From Candidatus Bathyarchaeota archaeon B26-2 (GTDB taxonomy: Archaea > Thermoproteota > Bathyarchaeia > Bathyarchaeales > B26-1): a DNA stretch of 42,219 bases. Location of the stretch: contig LUCE01000012.1 of assembly GCA_001593935.1 (NCBI GenBank), positions 1-42,219 on the forward strand, given 5' to 3'. This document shows positions 24,752 through 33,414 of the stretch, in pieces; position 1 is the stretch's first letter, and every line of letters begins with the position of its first letter. The notes beneath the pieces were generated by a model that searched no databases, was not told the origin of the DNA, and worked only from the letters and a program-made list of their open reading frames with translations. The position numbers were made by a program, and so were the translations under genes.

Positions 24752-26980
24752 ATGAAGGCAAAAGGGCTACCCAACCCTCTCAAGAGGCTTAAGATGCCTA
24801 GAAGAGACCGGGTTAAAGCCTGTCTTAAGGCTTTGTCATCTCTCCGGTTCGAGGTCTCCCACGCATCCCTCCTCCGCTGGGCGGCCCTCTCCCTAACGTT
24901 GCTCATAGCGATGACCGTTAGGCTTCTCCCTATAAGGTGGGCCTTCTACCTCTCCGAGTTCGACCCATACTACCAGTACCGCTTGACCAGGTTCCTTGTG
25001 AAGAACGGCTTCGCATCTTGGACTTCGTGGCACGACTATATGGGATGGTACCCGTACGGACGAAACGTAGCCCGCCTATCGTTCCCAGGGCTACCCTTCA
25101 CAGCGGCAACCCTCTACATGATTCTGGACGCTTTAGGAATACGGATAGTCCTACCCGCTACACTCGACCCCCTCCTCTCCGACCCGGTCTTCAACTTCTG
25201 TGTAGTCTTCCCCGTCATCATGGGAACGATCTCATGCCTAGCCATATACTTCCTAGGTAAAGATATAGGTGGGGAGGCGGTCGGCCTCTTCTCAGCCTTG
25301 TTCCTAGCTCTGAATCCTGCGTATATAGGGAGGACCTCCCTAGGGTTCTTCGACGACGAGACCGTCGGAATATTCGGGATAATACTCTTCTTCATCTTCT
25401 TCTTGAGAGCCGTGGAGGAGGAGACAACTCTTAAGAAGAGTCTGTTATACTCCGTGGCCTCCGGCCTATTCTTAGGTTACATAACGGCTTCTTGGGGAGC
25501 CGCTCGCTACCCAATCGCCATGACAGTCCTCTTCACCTTCGTTCTGTTACTGATGCGTCGATACTCAACTAGGCTTCTCATAAGTTACAGCGTAACGTTC
25601 GGCATAACCCTCTTCATCTGTGCCAACGTCCCCAACCTAGGTTTCAGATTCCTCCGGGAAGCCTCAATCCTACCAGCCTACGGGGTCTTCCTAATAATGT
25701 GCGTCCTAGAAGCCTACAACCGGATGAAGACGTGGAAACTCAAGGTGCTCTGCAGCGGAGGCATAATCGCCATAGCCGTGGTTGGATTCGCTCTGCTCTG
25801 GACGATGGGTTACGTCAAACCCCTCGGGGCAAAGTTCATCTCGACACTGAACCCATTTTTGAGGACTTCCTATCCTCTATTCGAGTCGGTTGCGGAGCAT
25901 AAGCCGTCAGCTTGGGCGACATTCTATTACGACTTAGGGATAGGAGTTCTCTTCCTGCCGCTCGGAATATTCTTCGCAGTCCAGATGGGAACTCGAAGAG
26001 GAATCTTTCTGATCATATACGGGTTGACCGCGATCTACTTCGCCAGTACGATGATAAGGCTTACTCTCATCTTGGCTCCAGCCGTCAGCCTCCTCTGGGC
26101 CCTAGCTATAGTCCGGCTGGCGAGGCCATTCATAGTCTTGTTAAAAGAGAAGACTCTGCCGACGAAGCGGAGAGCCAGATTTAGGGCACGTTTGGGGAAG
26201 GAGTTCAGCGGAGCAGCCTTGATCGTGATCTTTATGCTTCTTCTATTCAATTTCGTGATAGGAACAGACTTCATGTTGGGGCCGAGGGCTCAGGGTCCAA
26301 GGGTCTTCTCTCAGGCCTACTCACCCGTCACGATAGCGTCTGCGAGCTTGCCTGTCAAGCCTTCTTCAACCGTCACCGACTGGTTTGAGGCACTCACTTG
26401 GATAAGGGAGGAGCTCCCCCCATCTCCGCCGTATGGGCCAACCGTCATCGCTAGTTGGTGGGACTACGGTTACTGGATAACAGCGATCGGCAACAAGACG
26501 TCTCTAGCCGACAACCAGACCTTCAACTGGACTCAGATAAAGCAGATAGCGAAGATGTTCATGTCACCCGTAGACGAGTCGATCAATATTCTCAAAAAGT
26601 ATAATGCGACGCATGTCCTCGTCTTCACTTCGATCAGTAGGGACGGGTGGGACCTACCTTACGGTGAGGCTGGGAAGTTTAAGTGGATGATAAGGATAGC
26701 GGGCCTCAACGAGTCTGACTTCGGTCAGGACAAATTCTCCGAGGGACGATCTTACTGGGAGTGGAGCAGCTACGGGAAGAACACGACGCTCTACTTGATG
26801 ATGACCTACGGCAAATACAAGAAGGTTCCAAACTCTCAGTACGCCCAGAGGCAGTACTGGGAGGTCTACCAGAACTTGGAGAACTTCAATAAGCACTTCG
26901 AGCTTGTCTATTACTCAAAGGGAAAAGCTGTAAACAACGCCTACTACGCGCTTATACTCATCTACGAAGTGAAGTATTAG
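24752..26980 (+). CDS. aglB: Dolichyl-phosphooligosaccharide-protein glycotransferase (STT3/AglB)
   Basis: A 742-residue membrane enzyme that transfers lipid-linked glycans to Asn in N-x-S/T sequons outside the cell. About a dozen hydrophobic helices fill residues 45-500. The first acidic motif is SEFDPYYQYR near 68-77, where the Asp binds metal. The second is GFFDDETVG near 200. The soluble C-terminal domain carries the diagnostic WWDYGYW at about 569-575, which binds the sequon. The basic N-terminus faces the cytoplasm. The gene has its own promoter and start ATG with a GGGAGGAG site. A possible Ost3/6-like partner is encoded at 21.4 kb on the other strand. Confidence 0.93.
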   Translation: MKAKGLPNPLKRLKMPRRDRVKACLKALSSLRFEVSHASLLRWAALSLTLLIAMTVRLLPIRWAFYLSEFDPYYQYRLTRFLVKNGFASWTSWHDYMGWYPYGRNVARLSFPGLPFTAATLYMILDALGIRIVLPATLDPLLSDPVFNFCVVFPVIMGTISCLAIYFLGKDIGGEAVGLFSALFLALNPAYIGRTSLGFFDDETVGIFGIILFFIFFLRAVEEETTLKKSLLYSVASGLFLGYITASWGAARYPIAMTVLFTFVLLLMRRYSTRLLISYSVTFGITLFICANVPNLGFRFLREASILPAYGVFLIMCVLEAYNRMKTWKLKVLCSGGIIAIAVVGFALLWTMGYVKPLGAKFISTLNPFLRTSYPLFESVAEHKPSAWATFYYDLGIGVLFLPLGIFFAVQMGTRRGIFLIIYGLTAIYFASTMIRLTLILAPAVSLLWALAIVRLARPFIVLLKEKTLPTKRRARFRARLGKEFSGAALIVIFMLLLFNFVIGTDFMLGPRAQGPRVFSQAYSPVTIASASLPVKPSSTVTDWFEALTWIREELPPSPPYGPTVIASWWDYGYWITAIGNKTSLADNQTFNWTQIKQIAKMFMSPVDESINILKKYNATHVLVFTSISRDGWDLPYGEAGKFKWMIRIAGLNESDFGQDKFSEGRSYWEWSSYGKNTTLYLMMTYGKYKKVPNSQYAQRQYWEVYQNLENFNKHFELVYYSKGKAVNNAYYALILIYEVKY

Positions 26981-27021
26981 GTCTCTAAATTCCCTCCGAG
27001 GCTTTAAGGCCTCTTCATAGT

Positions 27022-27711
27022 TTATGTTTGAAGCAGGATCACCATCTCTACGACCGCGGCCAACAAAAGGATAACTGTTGAGACCACGATCATTTTAGCT
27101 GCATCGTTCAGTTCACGTCTGGCAGCCTTCAAGCCGCCTCTCGCTGTAACGTATGTGAGCCAGAAACTCTCCGAGAGGGCTATGCTGTAGGCTACGTACT
27201 CCATAACCGCGTGTGGGAAGACCATCATCACGAGCATGAGATGCAGCGGATCACTTCCGTAAAGCATCCCTAAAGCCGCCAGAACCCTGCCAGTTGAGTA
27301 TAGGACGTAGACTCCTTGAATGAGTCCCAGCACTGGCACGAACATCAGGAGACAGTGCATCAAGTTGTTCCCGAAGATCGCGGCCACGCCTATCCCGGGG
27401 GTGTTGAGGATGGTATCCCTCAAATTCTCGGTTTCACGAACGATCATCTGTGCCTCAGAAGGGTCCACGCTTGAGAGGACCCCTGCAACCGTCGAGAGGA
27501 AACCAACGGCGAAGAAGATGGCTATAAGCTTGAGACGTTTCAGAAGAGAGACCTTGAGGGGTCTAACCTCAACGGACCCAGCTTTTCCAAGCGTCCTCTC
27601 TGCGTAGGCTGAGGGTTGAGCAGCCATCCTTATTGGGGCTCCACAGTTGGGGCAGAACCGAGCTTCTTCGTCCTCCGGTAGCTCAAATCCGCATCGGCTG
27701 CAGCGAGACAT
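27022..27711 (-). CDS. Zinc-ribbon plus SpoIIM/DUF95 membrane protein
   Basis: A 229-residue protein. Residues 4-24 form a zinc ribbon (CSRCGFELPEDEEARFCPNCG). A linker follows, then five or so hydrophobic segments between about 62 and 228. The motif FGNNLMHCLLMFVPVLGLIQGVYVLYSTG and then FPHAVMEYVAYSIALSESFW matches the stage II sporulation protein M family, which is widespread in non-sporulating archaea. The biochemical role is unknown; involvement in membrane remodelling or transport has been suggested for the family. It ends 42 bases from the convergent aglB stop. Confidence 0.75.
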   Translation of the reverse strand: MSRCSRCGFELPEDEEARFCPNCGAPIRMAAQPSAYAERTLGKAGSVEVRPLKVSLLKRLKLIAIFFAVGFLSTVAGVLSSVDPSEAQMIVRETENLRDTILNTPGIGVAAIFGNNLMHCLLMFVPVLGLIQGVYVLYSTGRVLAALGMLYGSDPLHLMLVMMVFPHAVMEYVAYSIALSESFWLTYVTARGGLKAARRELNDAAKMIVVSTVILLLAAVVEMVILLQT

Positions 27712-27860
27712 AGCGTCAGGTCCCTAGGGATATATGAGGTCTGGGGTAGATAAGTGATACGCTCGGAAACCCGAAAAATTAATTGTTGGAGAATGTCCAT
27801 TATACGTTGGTGGACTCGGAGCTTTCCACCATTGAAGAACTAAATGAAAGGAATGGCGGA

Positions 27861-28565
27861 ATGGTCGTCACAGAGTCTGTTGTGGTTCTCAGGAACCTCT
27901 GGAAGGTCTACAGCTTGGGGGAAGCGTCCGTCCAAGCTCTAAGAGGCGTGGACTTGAGAGTTAGGCGGGGTGAGTACGTCGCCATCCTAGGGCCTAGCGG
28001 CTCCGGGAAGTCAACATTGCTGAACATCATCGGAGGTTTAGATCGGCCTACTGAAGGCTTGGTCTACGTCAACGGTGAGAATCTGGGAAGGATGAGCGAG
28101 TCTGGTCTGGCCAAGTTCAGGGCTAGGAATGTAGGTTTCGTCTTCCAGTTCTTCAACTTGATCCCGACCTTCACGGTCTTGGAGAACGTTATGGTTCCCG
28201 CCGAGATACTTGGTCTCGGACGAAGCGAGGCTAGAAGGAGAGCCGAGATCATCCTTAAGATGGTCGGACTGGAGGAGAGGCTTCATCATTTCCCAAGTCA
28301 GCTCTCCGGCGGGGAGCAGCAGAGAGCGGCCATCGCAAGGGCATTCGTTAACGAGCCCGTCCTGCTTCTCTGCGACGAGCCGACTGGAAACCTGGACTCC
28401 AAAACCGGAGCCAGCATAGTTAGGCTTCTGGTAGAAGCGAACAGAAGGTACGGCATAACGCTCATCGTGGTGACCCATGATCAACGTATAGCGAACGCGG
28501 CCGACAGAATCGTCAACTTGGTGGACGGCCGGATTGTAGGTGAGTATCTATGCAGCCATTTCTGA
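27861..28565 (+). CDS. ABC transporter ATPase (MacB/LolD type)
   Basis: About 234 residues from the ATG at 27861 (AAAGGA 10 bases upstream), where the family begins with VVVLRNLWKVY. A TTG at 27783 would add 26 residues with no similarity. Walker A: GPSGSGKST. Q-loop: FVFQFFNLIPTFTVLENV. Signature: LSGGEQQR. Walker B: VLLCDEPTGNLDS. H-loop: VVTHD. The FNLIP-x-x-T-V-x-E-N-V segment is typical of the LolD/MacB group that drives FtsX-like permeases. The stop overlaps the permease start by 16 bases, which shows the pair is coupled. Confidence 0.93.
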   Translation: MVVTESVVVLRNLWKVYSLGEASVQALRGVDLRVRRGEYVAILGPSGSGKSTLLNIIGGLDRPTEGLVYVNGENLGRMSESGLAKFRARNVGFVFQFFNLIPTFTVLENVMVPAEILGLGRSEARRRAEIILKMVGLEERLHHFPSQLSGGEQQRAAIARAFVNEPVLLLCDEPTGNLDSKTGASIVRLLVEANRRYGITLIVVTHDQRIANAADRIVNLVDGRIVGEYLCSHF

Positions 28566-30889
28566 GGTACGCCTTAAGGGGGTTGACGAAGCGTCCCGGG
28601 AGGTCTCTCTTCATAATCTTCATGATGGCCGTCGGGGTTATGTTGATAGCCGGAACCTCAATCGCTCTCAAGAGTATACCTTCGATGTTGGAGGCTCCGG
28701 TAGAGGAGGCCAACATGGCGGACTTCTCTCTGACACTTAAGATGGCTCCACGAGAGGTTGTGGAGAACATCTGTAGAGGAGACGAGGCCGTGAAGGAGTT
28801 CGAGGTGAGGCTTATATTCAGGAGCACGGCGTACGCGGAGAAGGGGTGGCCTAAGACGACGGATATACTTCTCCTCGGGGTTGAGGCTCCACTGAGGCTC
28901 AACAGGATAATCCTCGTCGACGGGAGGCTCTTCGAGGGGGATGAGGAAGCGGTCGTAGTTGAACATGACTATGGAGTCAACCTTCTGGGCAGAGAGATAC
29001 TCGTCGAGACACCTAAAGGGAACGTCACGCTCAAGGTTGTGGGGACGTGTAGAGCCGTCTGGATTCCTAGGTGGGCCGTGAGTTCGACGGCGTACGCTTT
29101 GATCCCACTCAAGGTTCTGCAGAGTGTCCTCGGTGTTGAGGAAGCCGTGAACAATGTTCTGGTCAAGGTTGAGGAGAACCATAAACCAGAGGATGTTATG
29201 ACTGATTTGAGTGACCGTCTCGGCCTCTACGGGGTTGTCTCGAGGTCCTTGGAAGGTAGGGTAACCCCCTTCGTCGAGACCCAATCATACTACAACTATC
29301 TGGTCAGTCTACTCTCCCTCATCGGTTTTTCCCTCTTAGCTGTGAGCCTAGCCCTCATGTACGGTTCGTTGAGCCTCATGGTTACGCAGGAGTTCAGGGA
29401 TTTGGGGACGCTTAAGGCATTAGGGGCGACTCGCGGAGGCTTACTCTTGGCTTACTCGCTTAGGAGCCTACTCTTAGGCTTGGTCGGGAGCTCCTTAGGC
29501 TCCTTTCTAGGAGTCTTGGCCGCCCGCCTCATCTTGACAGGTTTGGCCTCGACCAGCCTAACCTTCGAGGGTATAACGTACACGGCTCATTCAATATTCC
29601 AGATTGCGCAGGAGAATCTTGACGCACTAATCTTATACTCGACTCTTGGAGCAGGCCTATCTATGCTCCTTGTGTTGCCTCCAGCCATCTCAGCATCGAG
29701 AGTGCCTGCAGCCCAGGCTGTGGGCTCCTTTCCGGGACTCTCCATAGCCGAGACTGGAGCTAGGTCTAAGGTCGGTTTGGGTCCCCTCTTTGCTAGGTAT
29801 GCCTTCAGAAGTCTGGGAAGGAGGAAAGGTAGGGAGATAGTTGTCGTCTTGATCATAGTGATAAGTGTTGCTATGAACTCGGCACTTATAGCTGCCTCTG
29901 AGTCTCAGCAGGGTATCCTCAACGAGGTCGACGAGGCTATGAACTTCGATTTCTTCGTCTGTCTCAGTGGACGTGTGAGTTCAACGCTTTTAGAGGAGAG
30001 GCTTGAGGCCTACGAGGAAGACCTTGCCTTCTGGGGGTTCGCCTACTACACTTACGCGAAGGCTGCTGGTTACACCCTCCTAATTATAGGTATGCCTCAA
30101 GAGACACCGTACTTCAGTTATAGGATGATCGACGGGAGGTGGTTCACCGAAGGCGAGAACGAGACGGTCTTGAGTGAAAACTTGGCAAACATGTTAGGCG
30201 TCTGGGTTGGAGATAATCTGAGACTCTCGAACGAGAGGACAAGCATCGACGTGACAGTTGTCGGAATTAGAAAGGACCCCGTCTTCAACATCCCCATGGT
30301 CCCGCTCTCCGTGGCTCGAAGCCTAGACGGCTGTGAAGGGAGAGTTAACGCGGTCGTCCTTAAGGCTGAGGAAGGAGTGAACGTAGACCGTTTGATACGT
30401 GAGGTGAAGAAGGCTCTTCCGGGCTACCTATGGCATATAAAGAAGTCTGGCGCTGTGAAGATAATCTCGGATGTCCTCACCAAGACCTTCCAGTCGACGG
30501 CCGCGACGATGATAACCTTCAATTGGCTCACTTCCGTCATCCTGATATTCAGCATACTGGGACAGAACATAAACGAGGAGAGGATCGTTTTCACTATACT
30601 CAGGGCTTTGGGAATGAAGAAGAGAACGTGCATTCTCATAGTGGTCTTCAAGATCTCCGTCTTAGGTTTGGCTGCGGTGGCCCTAAGCGCCTTGGCGGCA
30701 CCACTCATCCTCAAAGTATTCTCTGAGCTTCTGGCGGGCCCCTCGTCCTTCTCGGTCTCAATCGTCCTCCCACCCCAAATCTACTTGACATCGGCGGCCT
30801 TCATCATGGCGACCACACTTCCAAGCGGCCTCATACTCGGCGCGTACATAACCGGAGTGAAGCTCTCAGAGGCTCTCCGATACGAGTGA
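28550..30889 (+). CDS. ABC permease, double FtsX/MacB-type
   Basis: A 779-residue membrane protein. It opens with a basic stretch and TM1 (about 18-40: RSLFIIFMMAVGVMLIAG). An extracytoplasmic domain follows (about 45-255). The first FtsX module of three helices spans about 255-385 (SLLSLIGFSLLAVSLALMYGSL, with the LKALGATRGGLLLAY coupling turn). A second copy of the plan runs from about 420: TM near 425-445, an exterior domain to about 645, and three helices to 775 with the coupling turn LRALGMKKRTCILIVVFK. Two modules in one chain suggest it works as a single polypeptide or pseudo-dimer. Export of a lipid, peptide or lipoprotein-like substrate, or mechanotransmission, is typical of the family. 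The substrate is unknown. Confidence 0.9.
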   Translation: MQPFLRYALRGLTKRPGRSLFIIFMMAVGVMLIAGTSIALKSIPSMLEAPVEEANMADFSLTLKMAPREVVENICRGDEAVKEFEVRLIFRSTAYAEKGWPKTTDILLLGVEAPLRLNRIILVDGRLFEGDEEAVVVEHDYGVNLLGREILVETPKGNVTLKVVGTCRAVWIPRWAVSSTAYALIPLKVLQSVLGVEEAVNNVLVKVEENHKPEDVMTDLSDRLGLYGVVSRSLEGRVTPFVETQSYYNYLVSLLSLIGFSLLAVSLALMYGSLSLMVTQEFRDLGTLKALGATRGGLLLAYSLRSLLLGLVGSSLGSFLGVLAARLILTGLASTSLTFEGITYTAHSIFQIAQENLDALILYSTLGAGLSMLLVLPPAISASRVPAAQAVGSFPGLSIAETGARSKVGLGPLFARYAFRSLGRRKGREIVVVLIIVISVAMNSALIAASESQQGILNEVDEAMNFDFFVCLSGRVSSTLLEERLEAYEEDLAFWGFAYYTYAKAAGYTLLIIGMPQETPYFSYRMIDGRWFTEGENETVLSENLANMLGVWVGDNLRLSNERTSIDVTVVGIRKDPVFNIPMVPLSVARSLDGCEGRVNAVVLKAEEGVNVDRLIREVKKALPGYLWHIKKSGAVKIISDVLTKTFQSTAATMITFNWLTSVILIFSILGQNINEERIVFTILRALGMKKRTCILIVVFKISVLGLAAVALSALAAPLILKVFSELLAGPSSFSVSIVLPPQIYLTSAAFIMATTLPSGLILGAYITGVKLSEALRYE

Positions 30890-30960
30890 GGGGGCTCTCC
30901 CCAACTTGCACCGACTTGCAAATAGAACCTTCTTTTCTTTAGAAGGTTTAGGCGACAGGT

Positions 30961-31782
30961 CTACGATATCTTTTCCTTCTTAAAGATCATGATGTACTCA
31001 TGAACCTTATTCACCCTGAAGACGTAAGGGTAACCCAGTGGTCGGAGATTGTTATACTCCAGTCTTCTATCCCAGATGATTATGTCGTCGAGCTTGAATC
31101 CGACCTCTTGCAGGGTCCATGCGAGGTCCATATGTAAGGGATAAAACTTATCCTTCTTCCGAAGGTCCATCACTATCACGACGCACCATTTCTCCGGCTT
31201 CAAGACTATGTACACTTTGTTGAAGACCTCTTTGAGGGAGTTGATGAACATTTTGTAGCTGGAAATGTTTCCCAGATCAGCCTCTGATTCTGTGTAAGGC
31301 CGAGTCTCCTTGTAATCCGCTGTTCTCTTCTGACGATGGACGTTCCAGTAAGGAGGAGAGGTGACGACGAAGTCTACCGAGTTCGGCTTCAAGTACTTGA
31401 GAAGTCTCCGCGCGTCATCCTCATATATTACCGTTCTCTCAAAGTTGTGTTTAGAGCCGGAAGGCCTCTGCGCCAATCTCTCCCTAGCCAACTTCACAAA
31501 CTTCTCCGCGATCTCAAACCCGATGCCTCTTCTCCCGAGAGCCTTAGCAGCGAGGAGGGTTGTGCCGCTGCCAAGAAAAGGGTCCAAGACCACGTCTCCT
31601 CTCTTCGTATAAATCTTTAATAGCCTCTCAACCAACTCCACAGGGAAGACGGCCGGATGTCTCAGCCTCCTCTCTTCTGGAGATTTCGTTACATCCCACA
31701 CGCTGATGGAGTACCTTGTCCAAGTCTTACCATCGAGATCGTTCATCCTCTCGGTTCTCTTTCGCCCTCTTCCACTGGACAT
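30961..31782 (-). CDS. Orphan DNA (N4-cytosine/N6-adenine) methyltransferase, permuted motif order
   Basis: A 273-residue S-adenosylmethionine-dependent methyltransferase. The SAM site DPFLGSGTTLLAAKALGRRG (67-86), with the preceding helix RHPAVFPVELVERLLK (motif X), lies in the N-terminal half. The catalytic motif TSPPYW (141-146) comes after it. In the common beta class the order is reversed, so this protein is circularly permuted relative to that class. TSPPY is more usual for N4-cytosine enzymes. No restriction endonuclease gene is adjacent, so the enzyme is an orphan. An RNA methyltransferase of the Trm11 type is less likely because no THUMP domain is present and motif X looks DNA-type. 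TATA-like TTAAAAGATTAAA lies upstream on the minus strand. Confidence 0.8.
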   Translation of the reverse strand: MSSGRGRKRTERMNDLDGKTWTRYSISVWDVTKSPEERRLRHPAVFPVELVERLLKIYTKRGDVVLDPFLGSGTTLLAAKALGRRGIGFEIAEKFVKLARERLAQRPSGSKHNFERTVIYEDDARRLLKYLKPNSVDFVVTSPPYWNVHRQKRTADYKETRPYTESEADLGNISSYKMFINSLKEVFNKVYIVLKPEKWCVVIVMDLRKKDKFYPLHMDLAWTLQEVGFKLDDIIIWDRRLEYNNLRPLGYPYVFRVNKVHEYIMIFKKEKIS

Positions 31783-31862
31783 AACTCTTAACCAGACCTA
31801 AGATTGAACGGTGCTAGGCTTTAATCTTTTAACTCTCTCCTCCCCCTTTCGGCTAAAGGTAC

Positions 31863-31870
31863 TATTAAAA
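31863..31870 (+). promoter_or_regulatory. TATA box of the ThrC-like gene
   Basis: TATTAAAA ends 26 bases before the ATG at 31896, so transcription would begin at or just before that ATG. Either the message is leaderless, or translation starts at the second ATG (31905). Confidence 0.5.
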
Positions 31871-31895
31871 GGTTGGAAAAGGATAGATTTAGCGG

Positions 31896-33308
31896 ATGGT
31901 CCGGATGAGCTTCCTGGCTTGTATCGATTGCGGTAGCGCGGTTGAGCCTTACCCGCCCAAATATAAGTGTCCCGTCTGCGGCGGCCTGCTTGAGTATCGA
32001 GTCGAGCCTGAGAGGTTGAGGACCGCTGAGTTCAGTGGCCCCCTCACCTTCTGGAGGTACCGCAGCCTCCTCCCTGAGGTTAAGAACCTTGTTACGATGA
32101 ATGAGGGTGGAACTCCTCTCCATGTCGCAAGCCGCCTAGCTGACCGGATGGACGTGAAGAGTCTCCGCCTCAAGGACGAGACCCGGAACCCAACGAACTC
32201 CTTCAGGGATAGAAGTGCAGCCCTCCTCCTCTCCAACGCCATAGACATGGGCTACAAAGCTTTGATCTGCGCCACCAACGGGAATATGGGAGCTTCCTTA
32301 GCTGCCTACTGCGCCAAGTACGGGCTCATCTGCCACGTTCTAATCCCTAAAGTCATGGATATGGGTAAGCTCGCCCAGATGCTCATATACGACGCCATCA
32401 TCGAGGAGCACGGCGAGACCGTGGACAAGCCTATAGAGAAGGCTGAGAGGCTGGCGTCCGAGACTGGATGGTATCAAGCAACACCTGAACTTAACCCCCT
32501 CGCGGTTGAGGCCCAGAAGACTATCTCATACGAGGTCTCGGAGCAGATGGGGGTTCCGGACTGGTTCATAGTCTCGATGGGAAGCGGGGGAACCATCTAC
32601 TCGATCTGGAAGGGTTTCATGGACCTCCAAGAGATGGGTAAGACAGACTCTGTGCCGAGGATGGTCGGCGTTCAAGCGGAGGGCTGCTCACCCATAGTAG
32701 ACTCCTACCTAAAGATCGGGGAAGAAAAGAGGAGGAGAGCCAAGCCTCTAACCCACGCCGTAGGCATACTCGTCAAGAAGCCTTTACAGAGGGAGATGGC
32801 TATCAGAGCCATAAAGGAGTCGAACGGAATCGCCCTATCGGTCTCGGATCAAGAGATATTCCAAGCTGAACAGGCCATAGCTAGACTGGAGGGTATGTTC
32901 GCTGAGCCTGCGAGCTCGGCGACGATAGCCGCCCTGAAGAGGATGAGGGACGGCGGGGTGCTGGACCCCCACGACAGGGTGGTCTGCCTGATAACTGGCA
33001 GCGGGTTGAAGGCCACGGATGTTCTCCAAGCCTTAGCTAAGAGGAGGAAGACCGTCATACTCGGCGCCGAGTTCAGCACGAAGGAGAGGATCCTCCGAAT
33101 TCTGAGCCAGAGAGATGCTTACGGATACGAGATATGGAAGGCTTTAGGGAGGATGATGACGAGGGTCGCGGTCTACCAGCATCTAAACGACCTCGAGAAG
33201 AAAGGGCTTACGACGACGTACAGCAGAGAGAAGAGAAAGTACTTCCGGATAACGGAGCGGGGGAGGCGGATTCTCCAAATGATCGATGAGCTGAAGATTC
33301 TACTTTGA
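31896..33308 (+). CDS. Threonine-synthase-like protein fused to a winged helix, PLP lysine replaced
   Basis: A 470-residue protein. An N-terminal zinc ribbon (CIDCGSAVEPYPPKYKCPVCGG, residues 9-30) and a fold-type II PLP domain (about 45-380) match threonine synthase. Kept features are the S/T-x-GN-like loop CATNGNMGAS (125-134) and the phosphate loop SMGSGGT (227-233). The Schiff-base lysine motif, normally P-T-G-S-F-K-D-R, here reads NPTNSFRDR, so Arg104 replaces Lys. Residues 394-466 form a PadR-like winged helix (STKERILRILSQRDAYGYEI..., TRVAVYQHLNDLEKKGL). Without the lysine, normal PLP catalysis is unlikely. A ligand-sensing transcription regulator derived from threonine synthase is my inference. 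A sequence error (AAG to AGG) or an unusual chemistry are alternatives. Confidence 0.8.
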   Translation: MVRMSFLACIDCGSAVEPYPPKYKCPVCGGLLEYRVEPERLRTAEFSGPLTFWRYRSLLPEVKNLVTMNEGGTPLHVASRLADRMDVKSLRLKDETRNPTNSFRDRSAALLLSNAIDMGYKALICATNGNMGASLAAYCAKYGLICHVLIPKVMDMGKLAQMLIYDAIIEEHGETVDKPIEKAERLASETGWYQATPELNPLAVEAQKTISYEVSEQMGVPDWFIVSMGSGGTIYSIWKGFMDLQEMGKTDSVPRMVGVQAEGCSPIVDSYLKIGEEKRRRAKPLTHAVGILVKKPLQREMAIRAIKESNGIALSVSDQEIFQAEQAIARLEGMFAEPASSATIAALKRMRDGGVLDPHDRVVCLITGSGLKATDVLQALAKRRKTVILGAEFSTKERILRILSQRDAYGYEIWKALGRMMTRVAVYQHLNDLEKKGLTTTYSREKRKYFRITERGRRILQMIDELKILL

Positions 33309-33350
33309 GGGTGAACTCTAAGCCTCAACGACGCCGGTGCTTAAACCCTC

Positions 33351-33374
33351 TTTTTGGCTAATCCTTTTTATTTT
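33351..33374 (+). terminator. T-rich tract between the ThrC-like gene and purF
   Basis: TTTTT (33351-33355) and a second pyrimidine-rich run (CCTTTTTATTTT, to 33374) follow the ThrC-like stop by about 45-65 bases. These can serve as oligo-T terminators. The second run and CTTTTAATG (33383-33391) may also act as the purF promoter. Confidence 0.35.
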
Positions 33375-33414
33375 CCACAAACCTTTTAATGTGATGAAGG
33401 GACTTGGTAGAGTC

